This document shows, piece by piece, positions 14,097-21,925 of a stretch of 42,689 nt of DNA. A program made the position numbers and the translations under genes. The notes under the pieces were generated by a model. It ran no database searches. It saw nothing but the letters and a program-made list of their open reading frames with translations, and had not been told where the DNA came from. The DNA is from Hyphomicrobiales bacterium (GTDB taxonomy: Bacteria; Pseudomonadota; Alphaproteobacteria; Rhizobiales; GCA-2746425), in NCBI GenBank assembly GCA_002746425.1, contig NVXB01000001.1:61604-104292 (forward strand). Reading direction: 5' to 3'. The number at the start of each line of letters is the position of its first letter. Position 1 is the stretch's first letter.

Positions 14097-14371
14097 AAGA
14101 AGCTAGTAAGAAAATCTTAGAGAGTTATATAGCTATTTTAAAAAGAAAGAACATTAAGGCTATTTGTAATACTGAAAATCCTTTAAGTTTAGAACATGTA
14201 TATTGGATGTGCTGTGAATGCAATAAATCTATTGATGTTAAAAATAAAAAGAATGCTTGGTCTGTAGATAAATACTCAAGATGGATTGGTTTTATTCAAG
14301 CTGCATTAGTAATGCATAAAATTACTACTGTAGATGAGGAAAGAGATAAAACTAGAGAATGGTTAAAATGA
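14087..14371 (+). CDS. Conserved phage protein of unknown function
   Basis: 94-residue protein beginning inside the end of the previous gene. It has a MCCECNKSID segment (three Cys within five residues), and then KYSRWIGFIQAALV and TTVDEERDKTREW. The R-W-I-G-F-x-Q motif followed by D-E-E-R-x-x-T-R is a pattern I recognise from small uncharacterised tailed-phage proteins. No enzymatic motif is assigned. It ends 49 bases before the next gene. Confidence 0.7.
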   Translation: MFIEEASKKILESYIAILKRKNIKAICNTENPLSLEHVYWMCCECNKSIDVKNKKNAWSVDKYSRWIGFIQAALVMHKITTVDEERDKTREWLK

Positions 14372-14420
14372 ATTGGCATTTTTAATCATTATTATTAATA
14401 GAGAAATTAAAGGATAAAAA

Positions 14421-14759
14421 ATGAAATATATTATTTTAATAATGAGTTTAATGTTTGTGAATGCAGCAAATGCAAAATGTTCAGGTTTAACTACAGAAGA
14501 ATTTTTAAATAAATCACCTGAATTTGAAATAGCTGCGATAGTAACAGATGATGATTATTTAAGATTTGATGATGTACAAAATTATTTATATGTAAATAGT
14601 ATGGATGAGAGTATACTTCTCGTCGATAAAATTATTTTACATAATGCAAGATATAATATAAGTCTGTACACTATGTCTATGCATAAAAATGGTTGTGCTA
14701 TTAATTATGTTTTAATTGATGAAGATGTTTGGGTTTATTTTCTCCAGAAATTAAAGTAA
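14421..14759 (+). CDS. Secreted small protein with signal peptide
   Basis: 112-residue protein with a clear Sec signal peptide (MKYIILIMSLMFVNAANAK, probable cleavage after ANA at about residue 18). The mature part is acidic with two cysteines (Cys20 and one in NGCAINYV), which could form a disulfide in the periplasm. A candidate for a periplasmic or superinfection-exclusion role, but this is only inferred from export. TAAAGGATAAAAA provides the ribosome-binding site. It is the last plus-strand gene before the convergent late operon. Confidence 0.7.
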   Translation: MKYIILIMSLMFVNAANAKCSGLTTEEFLNKSPEFEIAAIVTDDDYLRFDDVQNYLYVNSMDESILLVDKIILHNARYNISLYTMSMHKNGCAINYVLIDEDVWVYFLQKLK

Positions 14760-14764
14760 AAAAA

Positions 14765-14784
14765 GAGCGGGGATAAACCCGCTC
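14765..14784. terminator. Bidirectional rho-independent terminator
   Basis: GAGCGGG (14765-14771) pairs with CCCGCTC (14778-14784) around a 6-base loop. Going right it is followed by AGTTTGTTTT; going left, the A-run before the stem gives a T tract on the minus strand. It sits between the convergent plus-strand secreted-protein gene and the minus-strand gp23 gene, so it can end both transcripts. Confidence 0.85.
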
Positions 14785-14809
14785 AGTTTGTTTTAAAATA
14801 TTATTCTTA

Positions 14810-16102
14810 TTAGATAATATTTGAGATATTAACTCTACGGTAGTAGACATTAGAATTAGCTTCAAGTGCACCATTAGAAACTGCAGAACCTTTAGAGAAA
14901 GGATTAGCAGCCATAGCATATCTTGTCTTGTAACCAATTTTTGGAGTGAAGGCATCTGAATCAACTGCTCTAACTTTCTGAAGAGGAGTATATGGGCAGT
15001 AGAACATACCAGCATCAAGAGCATTTGCACCTTTATAACCAATAACACAGAAGTCAGCAGCAGCATATGGATCAATGTAGACTTTAGTTCCACCAGAAAG
15101 TGTTCCAGCGAAAGTAACTCCAGTATCATCAATATTAAGCTTATTAGCAGCTTCATTAAATTTAAGTGTTCCAGCCATTCTTAGTGCAGAAGCAACGTTT
15201 GAAGAAGTAATGATAATATTACCACGTCCTCTACGTGTTTGTTTAGCAATAACATGAGCTTCGGTTTCAAGGAAGAAGTGAAGACCTGCGAATTTTTCAC
15301 CCATCCAACGACCGTTAGAATCAGTGTCTAAATCATATACACCAGCAGTAGTAGTACCGGTTTGGGCACCTTCAACAGCGCAGATATAAACTGAACGAAC
15401 AATTTCTCTATTAATATCTGAGATTAATTCAGTTGAGAGAATATCAGATAATTCTTTTTCAGCTTCCATTCCGTGAATAGCTTTTAAATCCTGCGCCATT
15501 TCATGAGTGTATTCAGCTTTAAGAGCTCTTGAACCAGCAGTAATAGCAAAATTTTCAATGCTGAAAGACATTTCAGCAAAAGCAGCATTACCTGAAGTAC
15601 CAAGTGCTTCAGCTTGTACTAAACTCATTGCACCGCCAAAGTTATATGCCTGTGTATTACCAGAAGGTGCAGTACCAACATTAAGACTTGCATCGCCTAG
15701 AATTGAAGTATTACCACCAGTAATACCAGAGAAACCAGTATTTGCTTCATTATAGAATGCTTCAGCCCCTGACTGATTAACATACTTTGAGCGCATTGCG
15801 AACACTTGACCAGTTGGACCAGTCATTGGCTGAACACCTAAGATGTCATAAGCAATAAGCTTAGGAGCTGCTCTACGGATAAGCGAAATAAGTACTGGAT
15901 CATAATTACTAATTCCACCAGTATTAGTAGCGGGAGCTGCTTCTGTTAATACTCCGCTTTCGCCTGATGCGATCATTTTTTCCGTGTTTTCTAAAAGCTG
16001 AGCAGTAACAGCCATTCTTTCAGCACCGTCAATAACACCTTGGCTATTGTCTTCTAAAAGGTCTTTCCATTTTTTAATAATTTCTTCTTTTACCAATGCC
16101 AT
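14810..16102 (-). CDS. 23: Major capsid protein (gp23)
   Basis: 430-residue precursor of the main hexamer-forming head protein. Typical T4-family segments include SNYDPVLISLIRRAAPKLIAYD, GVQPMTGPTGQVFAMRSKY and KTRYAMAANPFSKG. The gp21 processing site is LTE/A after residue 54, so roughly the first 54 residues form the removed propeptide, close to the 65 removed in T4. It is preceded by TAAGGAG and by a TATAAATA box at 16127-16134. It is the last gene of the head cluster and ends at a strong terminator, as expected for the most abundant virion protein. Confidence 0.96.
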   Translation of the reverse strand: MALVKEEIIKKWKDLLEDNSQGVIDGAERMAVTAQLLENTEKMIASGESGVLTEAAPATNTGGISNYDPVLISLIRRAAPKLIAYDILGVQPMTGPTGQVFAMRSKYVNQSGAEAFYNEANTGFSGITGGNTSILGDASLNVGTAPSGNTQAYNFGGAMSLVQAEALGTSGNAAFAEMSFSIENFAITAGSRALKAEYTHEMAQDLKAIHGMEAEKELSDILSTELISDINREIVRSVYICAVEGAQTGTTTAGVYDLDTDSNGRWMGEKFAGLHFFLETEAHVIAKQTRRGRGNIIITSSNVASALRMAGTLKFNEAANKLNIDDTGVTFAGTLSGGTKVYIDPYAAADFCVIGYKGANALDAGMFYCPYTPLQKVRAVDSDAFTPKIGYKTRYAMAANPFSKGSAVSNGALEANSNVYYRRVNISNII

Positions 16103-16126
16103 TGTTATGACTCCTTATTTTATTTT

Positions 16127-16134
16127 TATTTATA
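16127..16134 (-). promoter_or_regulatory. T4-type late promoter (TATAAATA) for gp23
   Basis: An exact TATAAATA on the minus strand, 24 bases upstream of the gp23 start codon and downstream of the gp22 stop. In T4 this octamer is the gp55-dependent late -10 element. Position and sequence fit a dedicated promoter for capsid protein. Confidence 0.7.
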
Positions 16135-16138
16135 AATT

Positions 16139-17014
16139 TTAGCTTTTTGAACTCATGTCGTTTGCTGCTTTAATGTATTTAGACATTAAAGAACCTGAAG
16201 CATTTTCTTCAAGCGGTACAGCAGTCACTTCTAACAACTGATCTTCTTTAGTTGTTTTAGTAGGTACGATGCTTTCTTTAAGAACTAATGCAGCTTTATT
16301 GAAATCTTCTTCGTTATTAAAAGAAACATGTTCAACAAGTTTAGCTAATTTTTCTTTAGATACATCATCTAAATCTTCAGAAAGTTCTTCTAAAGCTTTA
16401 TTTTTTACATGAGATTCAAGCAATTTCTTATCAGCAATAGTTGCTTCTAATGACTCATTTAATTCAGTTTCAAGTTCAGAAACTCTTTCAGTTAAAGTTT
16501 CAACAATATCAACTTTATCTGCTGGAATATCAATATTATGTTCACTTAAAACAGTCTTAAGATCATCAATTAATGATTCGGCGATTTCGCTTTTAATACC
16601 ATTTTCGATAGCGAGTTCGTTTTCTTCCATATATTTTTCAGTGAAAATATCAAGATAATCAGAAAGTTTTTCTTCCAATTCTTCGACAGCTTCAGAAAGT
16701 TTTTCTACATTCTCAGCTTCAAGTTCTTCTTTAATTTCTGTAATTTTAAGAGATACAGCACCTTCAAAAAGAGTAAAAGCATCATCCTGGAAATCTTCAG
16801 ATAAATTAGCACCTTTAAATAAAAGATCTAAATCTTCTTTTCTAACTTTCCCAGCAGGAGAAACTTCAGCTTTTTGAGCAACTGATTTATCAGCCTTTTC
16901 AGCTTGTTTCTTATCAGCAGGTCGTTTGTGATTAGCACCACCTGCAGGAGCAACAACACCAGCAGCTGCAGAATCGTCGTGTGTAGACTTTACTTGTCCT
17001 TTTTCATCTTTCAT
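16139..17014 (-). CDS. 22: Prohead core scaffold protein (gp22-like)
   Basis: 291-residue, highly charged, mostly helical protein rich in Glu, Lys, Leu and Ser, with an Ala/Lys/Pro-rich N-terminal region (about 1-60) and long coiled-coil segments (about 70-230). Sequence identity to scaffolds is always low; the call comes from composition and position between gp21 and gp23, as in T4. It should form the internal prohead core and be digested by gp21. A late-promoter box lies 30 bases upstream. Confidence 0.85.
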   Translation of the reverse strand: MKDEKGQVKSTHDDSAAAGVVAPAGGANHKRPADKKQAEKADKSVAQKAEVSPAGKVRKEDLDLLFKGANLSEDFQDDAFTLFEGAVSLKITEIKEELEAENVEKLSEAVEELEEKLSDYLDIFTEKYMEENELAIENGIKSEIAESLIDDLKTVLSEHNIDIPADKVDIVETLTERVSELETELNESLEATIADKKLLESHVKNKALEELSEDLDDVSKEKLAKLVEHVSFNNEEDFNKAALVLKESIVPTKTTKEDQLLEVTAVPLEENASGSLMSKYIKAANDMSSKS

Positions 17015-17044
17015 TATTTTCTCCTAGTATTTCAATTTTTTATT

Positions 17045-17052
17045 TATTTATA
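17045..17052 (-). promoter_or_regulatory. T4-type late promoter (TATAAATA) for gp22
   Basis: Exact TATAAATA on the minus strand in the 40-base gap between gp21 and gp22, 30 bases before the gp22 start. Same element as at gp23, gp19 and gp18. Confidence 0.68.
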
Positions 17053-17054
17053 AT

Positions 17055-17696
17055 TTATAGCGTTTTGAGAAATTTCTCAAAGTTTTCTAAGATTTCTTCT
17101 TCAGTTAAATTGGCTTTATCTAAATCTTCTTTAATTTCTTCTAAAACCATTCTTTTTAGTTCACTACCTTCATAAATCCATTCAACGTTTTCCATAATGC
17201 CGTTAACCCAAGCACCCTGAGCAGATGGTTGAGCGACAATATCTATAGTGTTAAGAACAAAATCTTCCTGAACAACCATCACACCGCCAGATGGTTTTAC
17301 AGAACCTAAACCTCTGGTAGAAACTCCTAATGATGCACCACCTTCAATTAATTTTCTAGCGATATTACCCATCGGGGTATCAAGAATTTTAGCTTTACCG
17401 TAAAAATCAGAGCCATCTTTTTTCATTTCTACGATCATATGAGACACTTTGTCTAAATTAATTGTAGGACCAGACGGATGATTCAATTCACCTAATGAGC
17501 GATTTTTAAGAATAAAATTTTCATTATATGAATTCATTTGCTTTTCTAAAATTGCAGATGGATAAATTCTACCATTTTTATTAGGTTTATCACCCTGCAT
17601 GAACAAACCTTCGATATAAAGATTGGATTGCTTTCCCTCTTCGAGAGTTTCAGTAATACATTTAACATCAAAATTTTCTTCAGTAATAAGTTTCAT
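17055..17696 (-). CDS. 21: Prohead protease (gp21)
   Basis: 213-residue serine protease that matures the T4-type prohead. Likely catalytic residues: His73 (LGELNHPSG), Asp97 (DGSDFYGK) and Ser126 (LGVSTRG). Spacing resembles the His85/Asp109/Ser140 triad of T4 gp21. GLFMQGDKPNKNGRIYP near the N-terminus is also typical. The start overlaps the upstream gene's stop as TAATG. Targets in this window should include gp22 and the LTE/A site of gp23. Confidence 0.94.
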   Translation of the reverse strand: MKLITEENFDVKCITETLEEGKQSNLYIEGLFMQGDKPNKNGRIYPSAILEKQMNSYNENFILKNRSLGELNHPSGPTINLDKVSHMIVEMKKDGSDFYGKAKILDTPMGNIARKLIEGGASLGVSTRGLGSVKPSGGVMVVQEDFVLNTIDIVAQPSAQGAWVNGIMENVEWIYEGSELKRMVLEEIKEDLDKANLTEEEILENFEKFLKTL

Positions 17697-18427
17697 TATT
17701 CTGATTCCTTATGCTCATTTGCTAATGGTTCAGGAATTTTTACTAATAGATTATCTCTAATATTTTCAAGATCTCTATGAATGATTTTCCAATCACAATA
17801 TGTATTATTTTCCTTAATCATTTCAGATAAATCACTAATTTCGTCAATTAAATTCATAGCGCCATGGTAATATAATTCTTTCATATCGCCATATGATTCA
17901 GTAAGCTTAATACTTTTTTTGATGGTATTATAAACATTATTAAGATCATCATCTGAAGGTTGTTTTACGTGTTTGTTTACATATTTATCAATGTACTCCA
18001 GAGCATGAAAATCTATGAATGTGCGTTTAGCTTTAGCATCGCCATATTTTTCTTTTTTAAATTTTGCCTGAAGTTCTTTAGTGAGTTTAGACATCTGAAC
18101 TTTATTGAGGATTAAACCTTCTGTTATATTAGCTCTATTTTTTTTACCAGTAAATGTTCTAAAATCGCCATAAGTTTTTTTCTTAGCGTCTTCTTCATTT
18201 TTTTGAGCGTCTTTTTGCTTCTTGGTCCAATCACCGTTAATACCTTCACCTAATTCATTTTTTCTATCTGCGTCGCGACTTTTATCTTTAGGAGTGTTTT
18301 TTATATCGGTTTTGTTTTCAGGTATATCATGAGTTTTCATACCATTAAGATGAGTTTTTTCAAACTCTTTGTCACCCTTAGACATGAATTTAGCAACTTC
18401 TGTATAAAATTGTTTATAATTTTTCAT
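17696..18427 (-). CDS. Head-cluster protein in the gp68 position
   Basis: 243-residue lysine-rich, hydrophilic protein without an obvious sequence match. It lies between the gp67-like gene and gp21, where T4 has gp68 (141 aa), so a prohead core role is likely. The N-terminus MKNYKQFYTEVAK resembles the short capsid-targeting start of T4 internal proteins (M-K-x-Y/F-x-x-F/Y). The middle (about 35-90) is very polar and probably disordered; the last ~120 residues look helical. No catalytic motif seen. It could also be an extra internal head protein rather than a true gp68 homolog. Confidence 0.7.
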   Translation of the reverse strand: MKNYKQFYTEVAKFMSKGDKEFEKTHLNGMKTHDIPENKTDIKNTPKDKSRDADRKNELGEGINGDWTKKQKDAQKNEEDAKKKTYGDFRTFTGKKNRANITEGLILNKVQMSKLTKELQAKFKKEKYGDAKAKRTFIDFHALEYIDKYVNKHVKQPSDDDLNNVYNTIKKSIKLTESYGDMKELYYHGAMNLIDEISDLSEMIKENNTYCDWKIIHRDLENIRDNLLVKIPEPLANEHKESE

Positions 18428-18436
18428 AGCTAGACC

Positions 18437-18652
18437 TCAATCGTCGTCTTCGTTATCATCATCGCCGTCTTCGTCTTTTTTATCTTTATCTTTTTTCTTA
18501 TCATCATCTTCATCTTCTTTTTTGTTGAAGAAATTATCTTTCTTTTCAGTAATTTCGTCCGCAATACGCTCATTGATAAGATTATCAAAAGTTTTGCGAG
18601 CCGTAACCCCATCACCTTCTAAAATTTCGTCTATAAGATTTTTTATTGACAT
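18437..18652 (-). CDS. 67: Prohead core protein (gp67-like)
   Basis: 71-residue protein. The first ~35 residues form a helix with DEILEGDGVTARKTFDNLI, much like the short N-terminal part of T4 gp67, and the rest is an extreme Asp/Glu/Lys tail that ends in repeated DD/ED residues. T4 gp67 has the same size, acidic tail and position just after gp20. It helps shape the prohead core. The assignment rests on composition plus synteny. Confidence 0.82.
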   Translation of the reverse strand: MSIKNLIDEILEGDGVTARKTFDNLINERIADEITEKKDNFFNKKEDEDDDKKKDKDKKDEDGDDDNEDDD

Positions 18653-18685
18653 TTTTAATCTCCTATTTTATAATTATTTATTAAA

Positions 18686-20269
18686 TTATTGATTTACATC
18701 TACTTTATTATCTACAGGAGATGCTTTAATTTCACCATCTTCAGGAATTCCCTGTATATTGATGGTTTTTCTTTCATCATCTTCTTTATAATTTTCGCTT
18801 TTAATTTGTTTTTCTGATTCTGTTATGTCTTCCTGTGACATTTTAAGAACATTCCTTTGAATGTATTCTTTAGAGAAATATATTCCTTTGTAATTCTCTG
18901 CTTCTCTAAGAATATCGAGACGTGCAGTTAAAATTTCTTGTTCTTTGTTTTCCGCAAATAAGTTATCAGCCGAGAATTCAAATGAAATATTGTTTTTTAT
19001 CTTGTCGAATTCATCTAGCGTGATAATATTTTTAAGTGTAAGCTGTCGTCTTAAAATTTTAATGAAGAGTGTTGAAAAACGTTTTCTTAATCTTCCTATA
19101 AATTTAGCAAATTTAACTTCATCTCTAGAAATTTCTGTCTGTTTACCAAATGAGAATGCAGCACCCTGTTCAAATCTAGAAATAGGAATATTAAGAGATC
19201 GATATAATTTGTTAAGGAAATATTGTACTTCTTCCATTTCGCCTAAATTCTGGCCGCCCGGTAAAGTAGTAATTTCAGTTGCTTTGCCGTCAGATCTTCT
19301 GGGTAGAATGTAATCTTCTGACATAGTCATGAATTTACGATCATCTCTAATTTCACCGGTGCTTTGATCGTAAATAAGCTTGTTTTTATATTTTGTAGCT
19401 ACTTCTTTAAGATATTGTTCAGCCTTTGCTTTAGGTAAATTACCAACATCAACATAGAAAATTCTTCTTTCAGGCGCTCTAACAATTCTATAAATGATTG
19501 TTGAATCTTCAAGAGATTTCAATTGATTTAATGGTCTAATTGCTTTTTGGAGATGTGACTGGATTACTGTGTTATTGTGATTCATTAAACCAGATGTGAT
19601 GTGTATCACAGAATCTTCTGCAAACTTAACAACATTCAGACCCAGGTCGGTTCCAGACATGAAGTTATTCTTAGAGAAACCAGTAGGTGAATATATAAAA
19701 TATTCATTTACAATTTCTTGTGTTATAGCCTGTGCTCTGCCTTGTTCGTTTTTTACTTCTTTGATTTTTCGTATAGTACGAGGATCGATGTATCTAATTT
19801 CATTAATACCTTCGTTCTTATAATTATCTTCATCAATATGAATTTGATAATTTAATCTACCATCTACATACCATTTTCTAGCAATTTCATATGCAGAATT
19901 ATTAAAATCCAATAAACTAAGAACTGTATTAAATTCTTCTGTGATTTTTTTCTTAATACTATCGCTATATTTTAAATTATCTAAATTAATTTCTACAATG
20001 TCATTAATTTTTTCTACACTCATCATTTCATTAACAATGTCATCAATTGCATAATCTATTTCAGGTATTTGTGCTATTTCTCTGTACTTAGTAATTAGTT
20101 CAGTTTCAGAACTAATTGTAGCGTCAAAATTAGCTGTAACGCCATAAATATCTGTTGCACCGGGTGCCCAGTTTTTTTCGATAATTAAGGAACCCTCATC
20201 ATCTATCGCAGGGATAGGTGACTTAATTTCCTTTTTATCTTTTTCTAATTTCCAGCCGAATAATTCCAT
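18686..20269 (-). CDS. 20: Portal vertex protein (gp20)
   Basis: 527-residue portal that forms the dodecameric ring at the packaging vertex. Typical T4-portal segments: EIDYAIDDIVNEMMS near 90, the HITSGLMNHNN region, RIVRAPERRIFYVDVGNLPK, the DYILPRRSDGKATEITTLPG stretch and the LNIPISRFEQ segment. Length matches T4 gp20 (524). It follows gp19 and a 95-residue extra gene and precedes gp67. Confidence 0.96.
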   Translation of the reverse strand: MELFGWKLEKDKKEIKSPIPAIDDEGSLIIEKNWAPGATDIYGVTANFDATISSETELITKYREIAQIPEIDYAIDDIVNEMMSVEKINDIVEINLDNLKYSDSIKKKITEEFNTVLSLLDFNNSAYEIARKWYVDGRLNYQIHIDEDNYKNEGINEIRYIDPRTIRKIKEVKNEQGRAQAITQEIVNEYFIYSPTGFSKNNFMSGTDLGLNVVKFAEDSVIHITSGLMNHNNTVIQSHLQKAIRPLNQLKSLEDSTIIYRIVRAPERRIFYVDVGNLPKAKAEQYLKEVATKYKNKLIYDQSTGEIRDDRKFMTMSEDYILPRRSDGKATEITTLPGGQNLGEMEEVQYFLNKLYRSLNIPISRFEQGAAFSFGKQTEISRDEVKFAKFIGRLRKRFSTLFIKILRRQLTLKNIITLDEFDKIKNNISFEFSADNLFAENKEQEILTARLDILREAENYKGIYFSKEYIQRNVLKMSQEDITESEKQIKSENYKEDDERKTINIQGIPEDGEIKASPVDNKVDVNQ

Positions 20270-20286
20270 ATTTTAAATGCTCTCTT

Positions 20287-20574
20287 TTATTTCTTTTTTC
20301 TTTTATCCAAAAAAGTTCTTAATAATTTGTTATCTTCTGCATTTTTAGAATTTGCTACGATGGTATCAGCAAATCCTCTATGCATAGTCTGAAAGCTATC
20401 GACAAAATCTCTAAATTCTTTTTGCATTTGTTTGAATTCTTTTCTGTCAAAGAGAGGATCTCTAGAAATAATTCGAAAAAAATCTTTACTAATCAGATCA
20501 TCAATATCATCTAATTTATCTTCTAATTTGTCGAAAGCTTTAGCTGTACCTGGATCTAATTCACCAAATGCCAT
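20287..20574 (-). CDS. Hypothetical protein between gp19 and gp20
   Basis: 95-residue charged helical protein (DKLEDKLDDIDDLI and KQMQKEFRDFVDSFQ suggest coiled coil) with a basic C-terminal end. T4 has no gene at this place. It overlaps the gp19 stop by TAATG and ends 17 bases before gp20, so it is expressed with the tail-tube and portal genes. It may be a small head-tail or assembly factor; function is unknown. Confidence 0.75.
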   Translation of the reverse strand: MAFGELDPGTAKAFDKLEDKLDDIDDLISKDFFRIISRDPLFDRKEFKQMQKEFRDFVDSFQTMHRGFADTIVANSKNAEDNKLLRTFLDKRKKK

Positions 20575-21122
20575 TAGCTACCACCAGCATCACCGGTAGT
20601 TCCGGATACGACGATAGCATCAGAACATGCCCATGTAACTTGGAATTCTTCGATAGTATCATTCTGATCCCATCCAAGTTCGATTGTTGCAATATCCATC
20701 GGCCAAATGTTATTAATTTCATATACTCTAAGGACACTTCCATCTTTACCAAACTGTCGTAACGTAGCCTGTGAAATATAATTTGAAGGTGAAGAACCCA
20801 GGGTAGCTAAATTGCCCTGTTGCGAATTGATAGCATTAGACCAAGTTTCCATAGCATTACGAATATCGAATGTTTCATCATTGATAATTGTCGTAACCCA
20901 ATCTTCTACAACTCTATCGCCAGGCAATGGGATTTTTCTGCCAAAATATGGAACTTCAATTTTACCGATATTATGACCAGGAATTTGAGATGCTTTTGCC
21001 ATAAAAGGCACTTTAATATCTGCAATTGAAGAAACTGGATTAGTAATTACAACTTCAAAGAGGGTAGGGCGAGCGCCGCCACCTGTTAACTCAGCTCTTA
21101 TTTTATTAATGTTGAATGCCAT
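20574..21122 (-). CDS. 19: Tail tube protein (gp19)
   Basis: 182-residue subunit of the inner tail tube. Recognisable gp19 features: PTLFEVVITNP, KASQIPGHNIGKIEVPYFGRK, LPGDRVVEDWVTTIINDE and the ending DIATIELGWDQNDTIEEFQVTW. Length is close to T4 gp19 (163). A TATAAATA late promoter lies 34 bases upstream, and AAGGAG precedes the ATG. In T4, gp18 and gp19 are adjacent; here a 2.3-kb antisense island separates them. Confidence 0.95.
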   Translation of the reverse strand: MAFNINKIRAELTGGGARPTLFEVVITNPVSSIADIKVPFMAKASQIPGHNIGKIEVPYFGRKIPLPGDRVVEDWVTTIINDETFDIRNAMETWSNAINSQQGNLATLGSSPSNYISQATLRQFGKDGSVLRVYEINNIWPMDIATIELGWDQNDTIEEFQVTWACSDAIVVSGTTGDAGGS

Positions 21123-21156
21123 CGAAAATGATCTCCTTATTTTGTCATTTTATTGA

Positions 21157-21164
21157 TATTTATA
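21157..21164 (-). promoter_or_regulatory. T4-type late promoter (TATAAATA) for gp19
   Basis: Exact TATAAATA on the minus strand, 34 bases before gp19, in a TTTATAAATATCAATAAA context that is repeated base for base upstream of gp18. It lies back to back with the plus-strand promoter at 21175, with 10 bases between the boxes. Confidence 0.72.
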
Positions 21165-21174
21165 AAAAAAACTG

Positions 21175-21201
21175 TTTACAATAGCATCCTAATAGTATAT
21201 T
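21175..21201 (+). promoter_or_regulatory. Plus-strand promoter of the gp19/gp18 island (TTTACA)
   Basis: TTTACA at 21175-21180 followed by TATATT at 21196-21201 (spacer 15; an alternative TATTTA at spacer 17). The leading TGTTTACA is shared with the promoters at 25503 and 30751. It should drive the three plus-strand genes at 21223-23456. Confidence 0.55.
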
Positions 21202-21222
21202 TAAATATTAGGAGATTATATT

Positions 21223-21606
21223 ATGATTATTTATAGAGTGCAAAATTCAGCTGGCGCCGGCCCTTATACATCAGGGTGGCATCCGCCATCAACAAAATCT
21301 AATGTATTTATTAATGACGTTCATCCTGACCCATATGACGATGATCTTTTATTTGCTTTTTTGGAAAATAAAAATATATACGATTTTAAATTTGCTTTTT
21401 ATAGTTTAAAACAAGCATCTGAATGGATAAATGGTTGGTCAAATGTTTCTATTCATGAGTTATCAGATGTAAAATTCAAATTCTATAGTTTAGAAATAGA
21501 TAGTGATGATGTTATCGCGGGTGAAAAACAATGTATTTATCATAAAAATAGTACAATTGAAATAATAAATTCCGTCCCACTTATGGAGATTTACAATGAA
21601 AACTGA
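21223..21606 (+). CDS. Hypothetical phage protein
   Basis: 127-residue protein with leader TAGGAGATTATATT. The N-terminus MIIYRVQNSAGAGPYTSGW, an HPDPYDD motif, and FYSLKQASEWINGW form a pattern (Y-R-V-x-x-x-x-G-x-G-P-Y ... F-x-S-L-x-Q-x-x-x-W) that I associate with a widespread family of uncharacterised tailed-phage accessory proteins. No catalytic motif is clear. First gene of the antisense island between gp19 and gp18; its end overlaps the next gene by 11 bases. Confidence 0.72.
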   Translation: MIIYRVQNSAGAGPYTSGWHPPSTKSNVFINDVHPDPYDDDLLFAFLENKNIYDFKFAFYSLKQASEWINGWSNVSIHELSDVKFKFYSLEIDSDDVIAGEKQCIYHKNSTIEIINSVPLMEIYNEN

Positions 21607-21925
21607 AATTACAGAAGAAGATCGCAAACCCATATTAATTCGTGATAAAAGTAAAGATATTTGGCTAGGAGAAATAGATACAGGTTATACTCTATCTGCT
21701 TTAAGCGAAAAATATGGTAAAGAATCTGTGCTTTATGTAGAAGAAAACTATGAGGGCGTTGATGCATATATCACAACTTTTAGACTTGAGACTGATAAAG
21801 AAAACGCAGCACGCATAAAATCATTAATTCATTTAATAGATAAAAATAAACAAGCTATTATTAAAAAAATAGAAAAAAAGGAAAAAGAATTGCAGGAGCT
21901 TAAAAGCCAAATTGATAAAAACTAA
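21596..21925 (+). CDS. Hypothetical protein with C-terminal coiled coil
   Basis: 109-residue protein. The start at 21596 is preceded by TTATGGAGATTTACA. The N-terminal ~65 residues look globular (LSALSEKYGKESVLYVEENYEGVDAY); the last ~40 are a lysine-rich coiled coil (AIIKKIEKKEKELQELK). Unrecognised family. It overlaps the homing-endonuclease start and is probably coupled to it. Confidence 0.65.
   Translation: MKTEITEEDRKPILIRDKSKDIWLGEIDTGYTLSALSEKYGKESVLYVEENYEGVDAYITTFRLETDKENAARIKSLIHLIDKNKQAIIKKIEKKEKELQELKSQIDKN

Noticed and set aside
14370..14402. Possible promoter TTGGCA-N17-TAATAG before the secreted-protein gene
   Set aside because: The -10 is poor and does not match the T(G/T)TACA/TATATT set seen elsewhere in the window.
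18430..18615. A 61-codon frame overlapping the gp67-like gene on the same strand
   Set aside because: It is a Met/Lys/Ile-rich out-of-frame reading of the acidic tail codons; the gp67-like frame has the better start and known composition.
18664..18672. TATAAAATA-like late promoter before the gp67-like gene
   Set aside because: It has an extra base relative to TATAAATA and lies only 12 bases from the start codon; chance in AT-rich DNA is likely.
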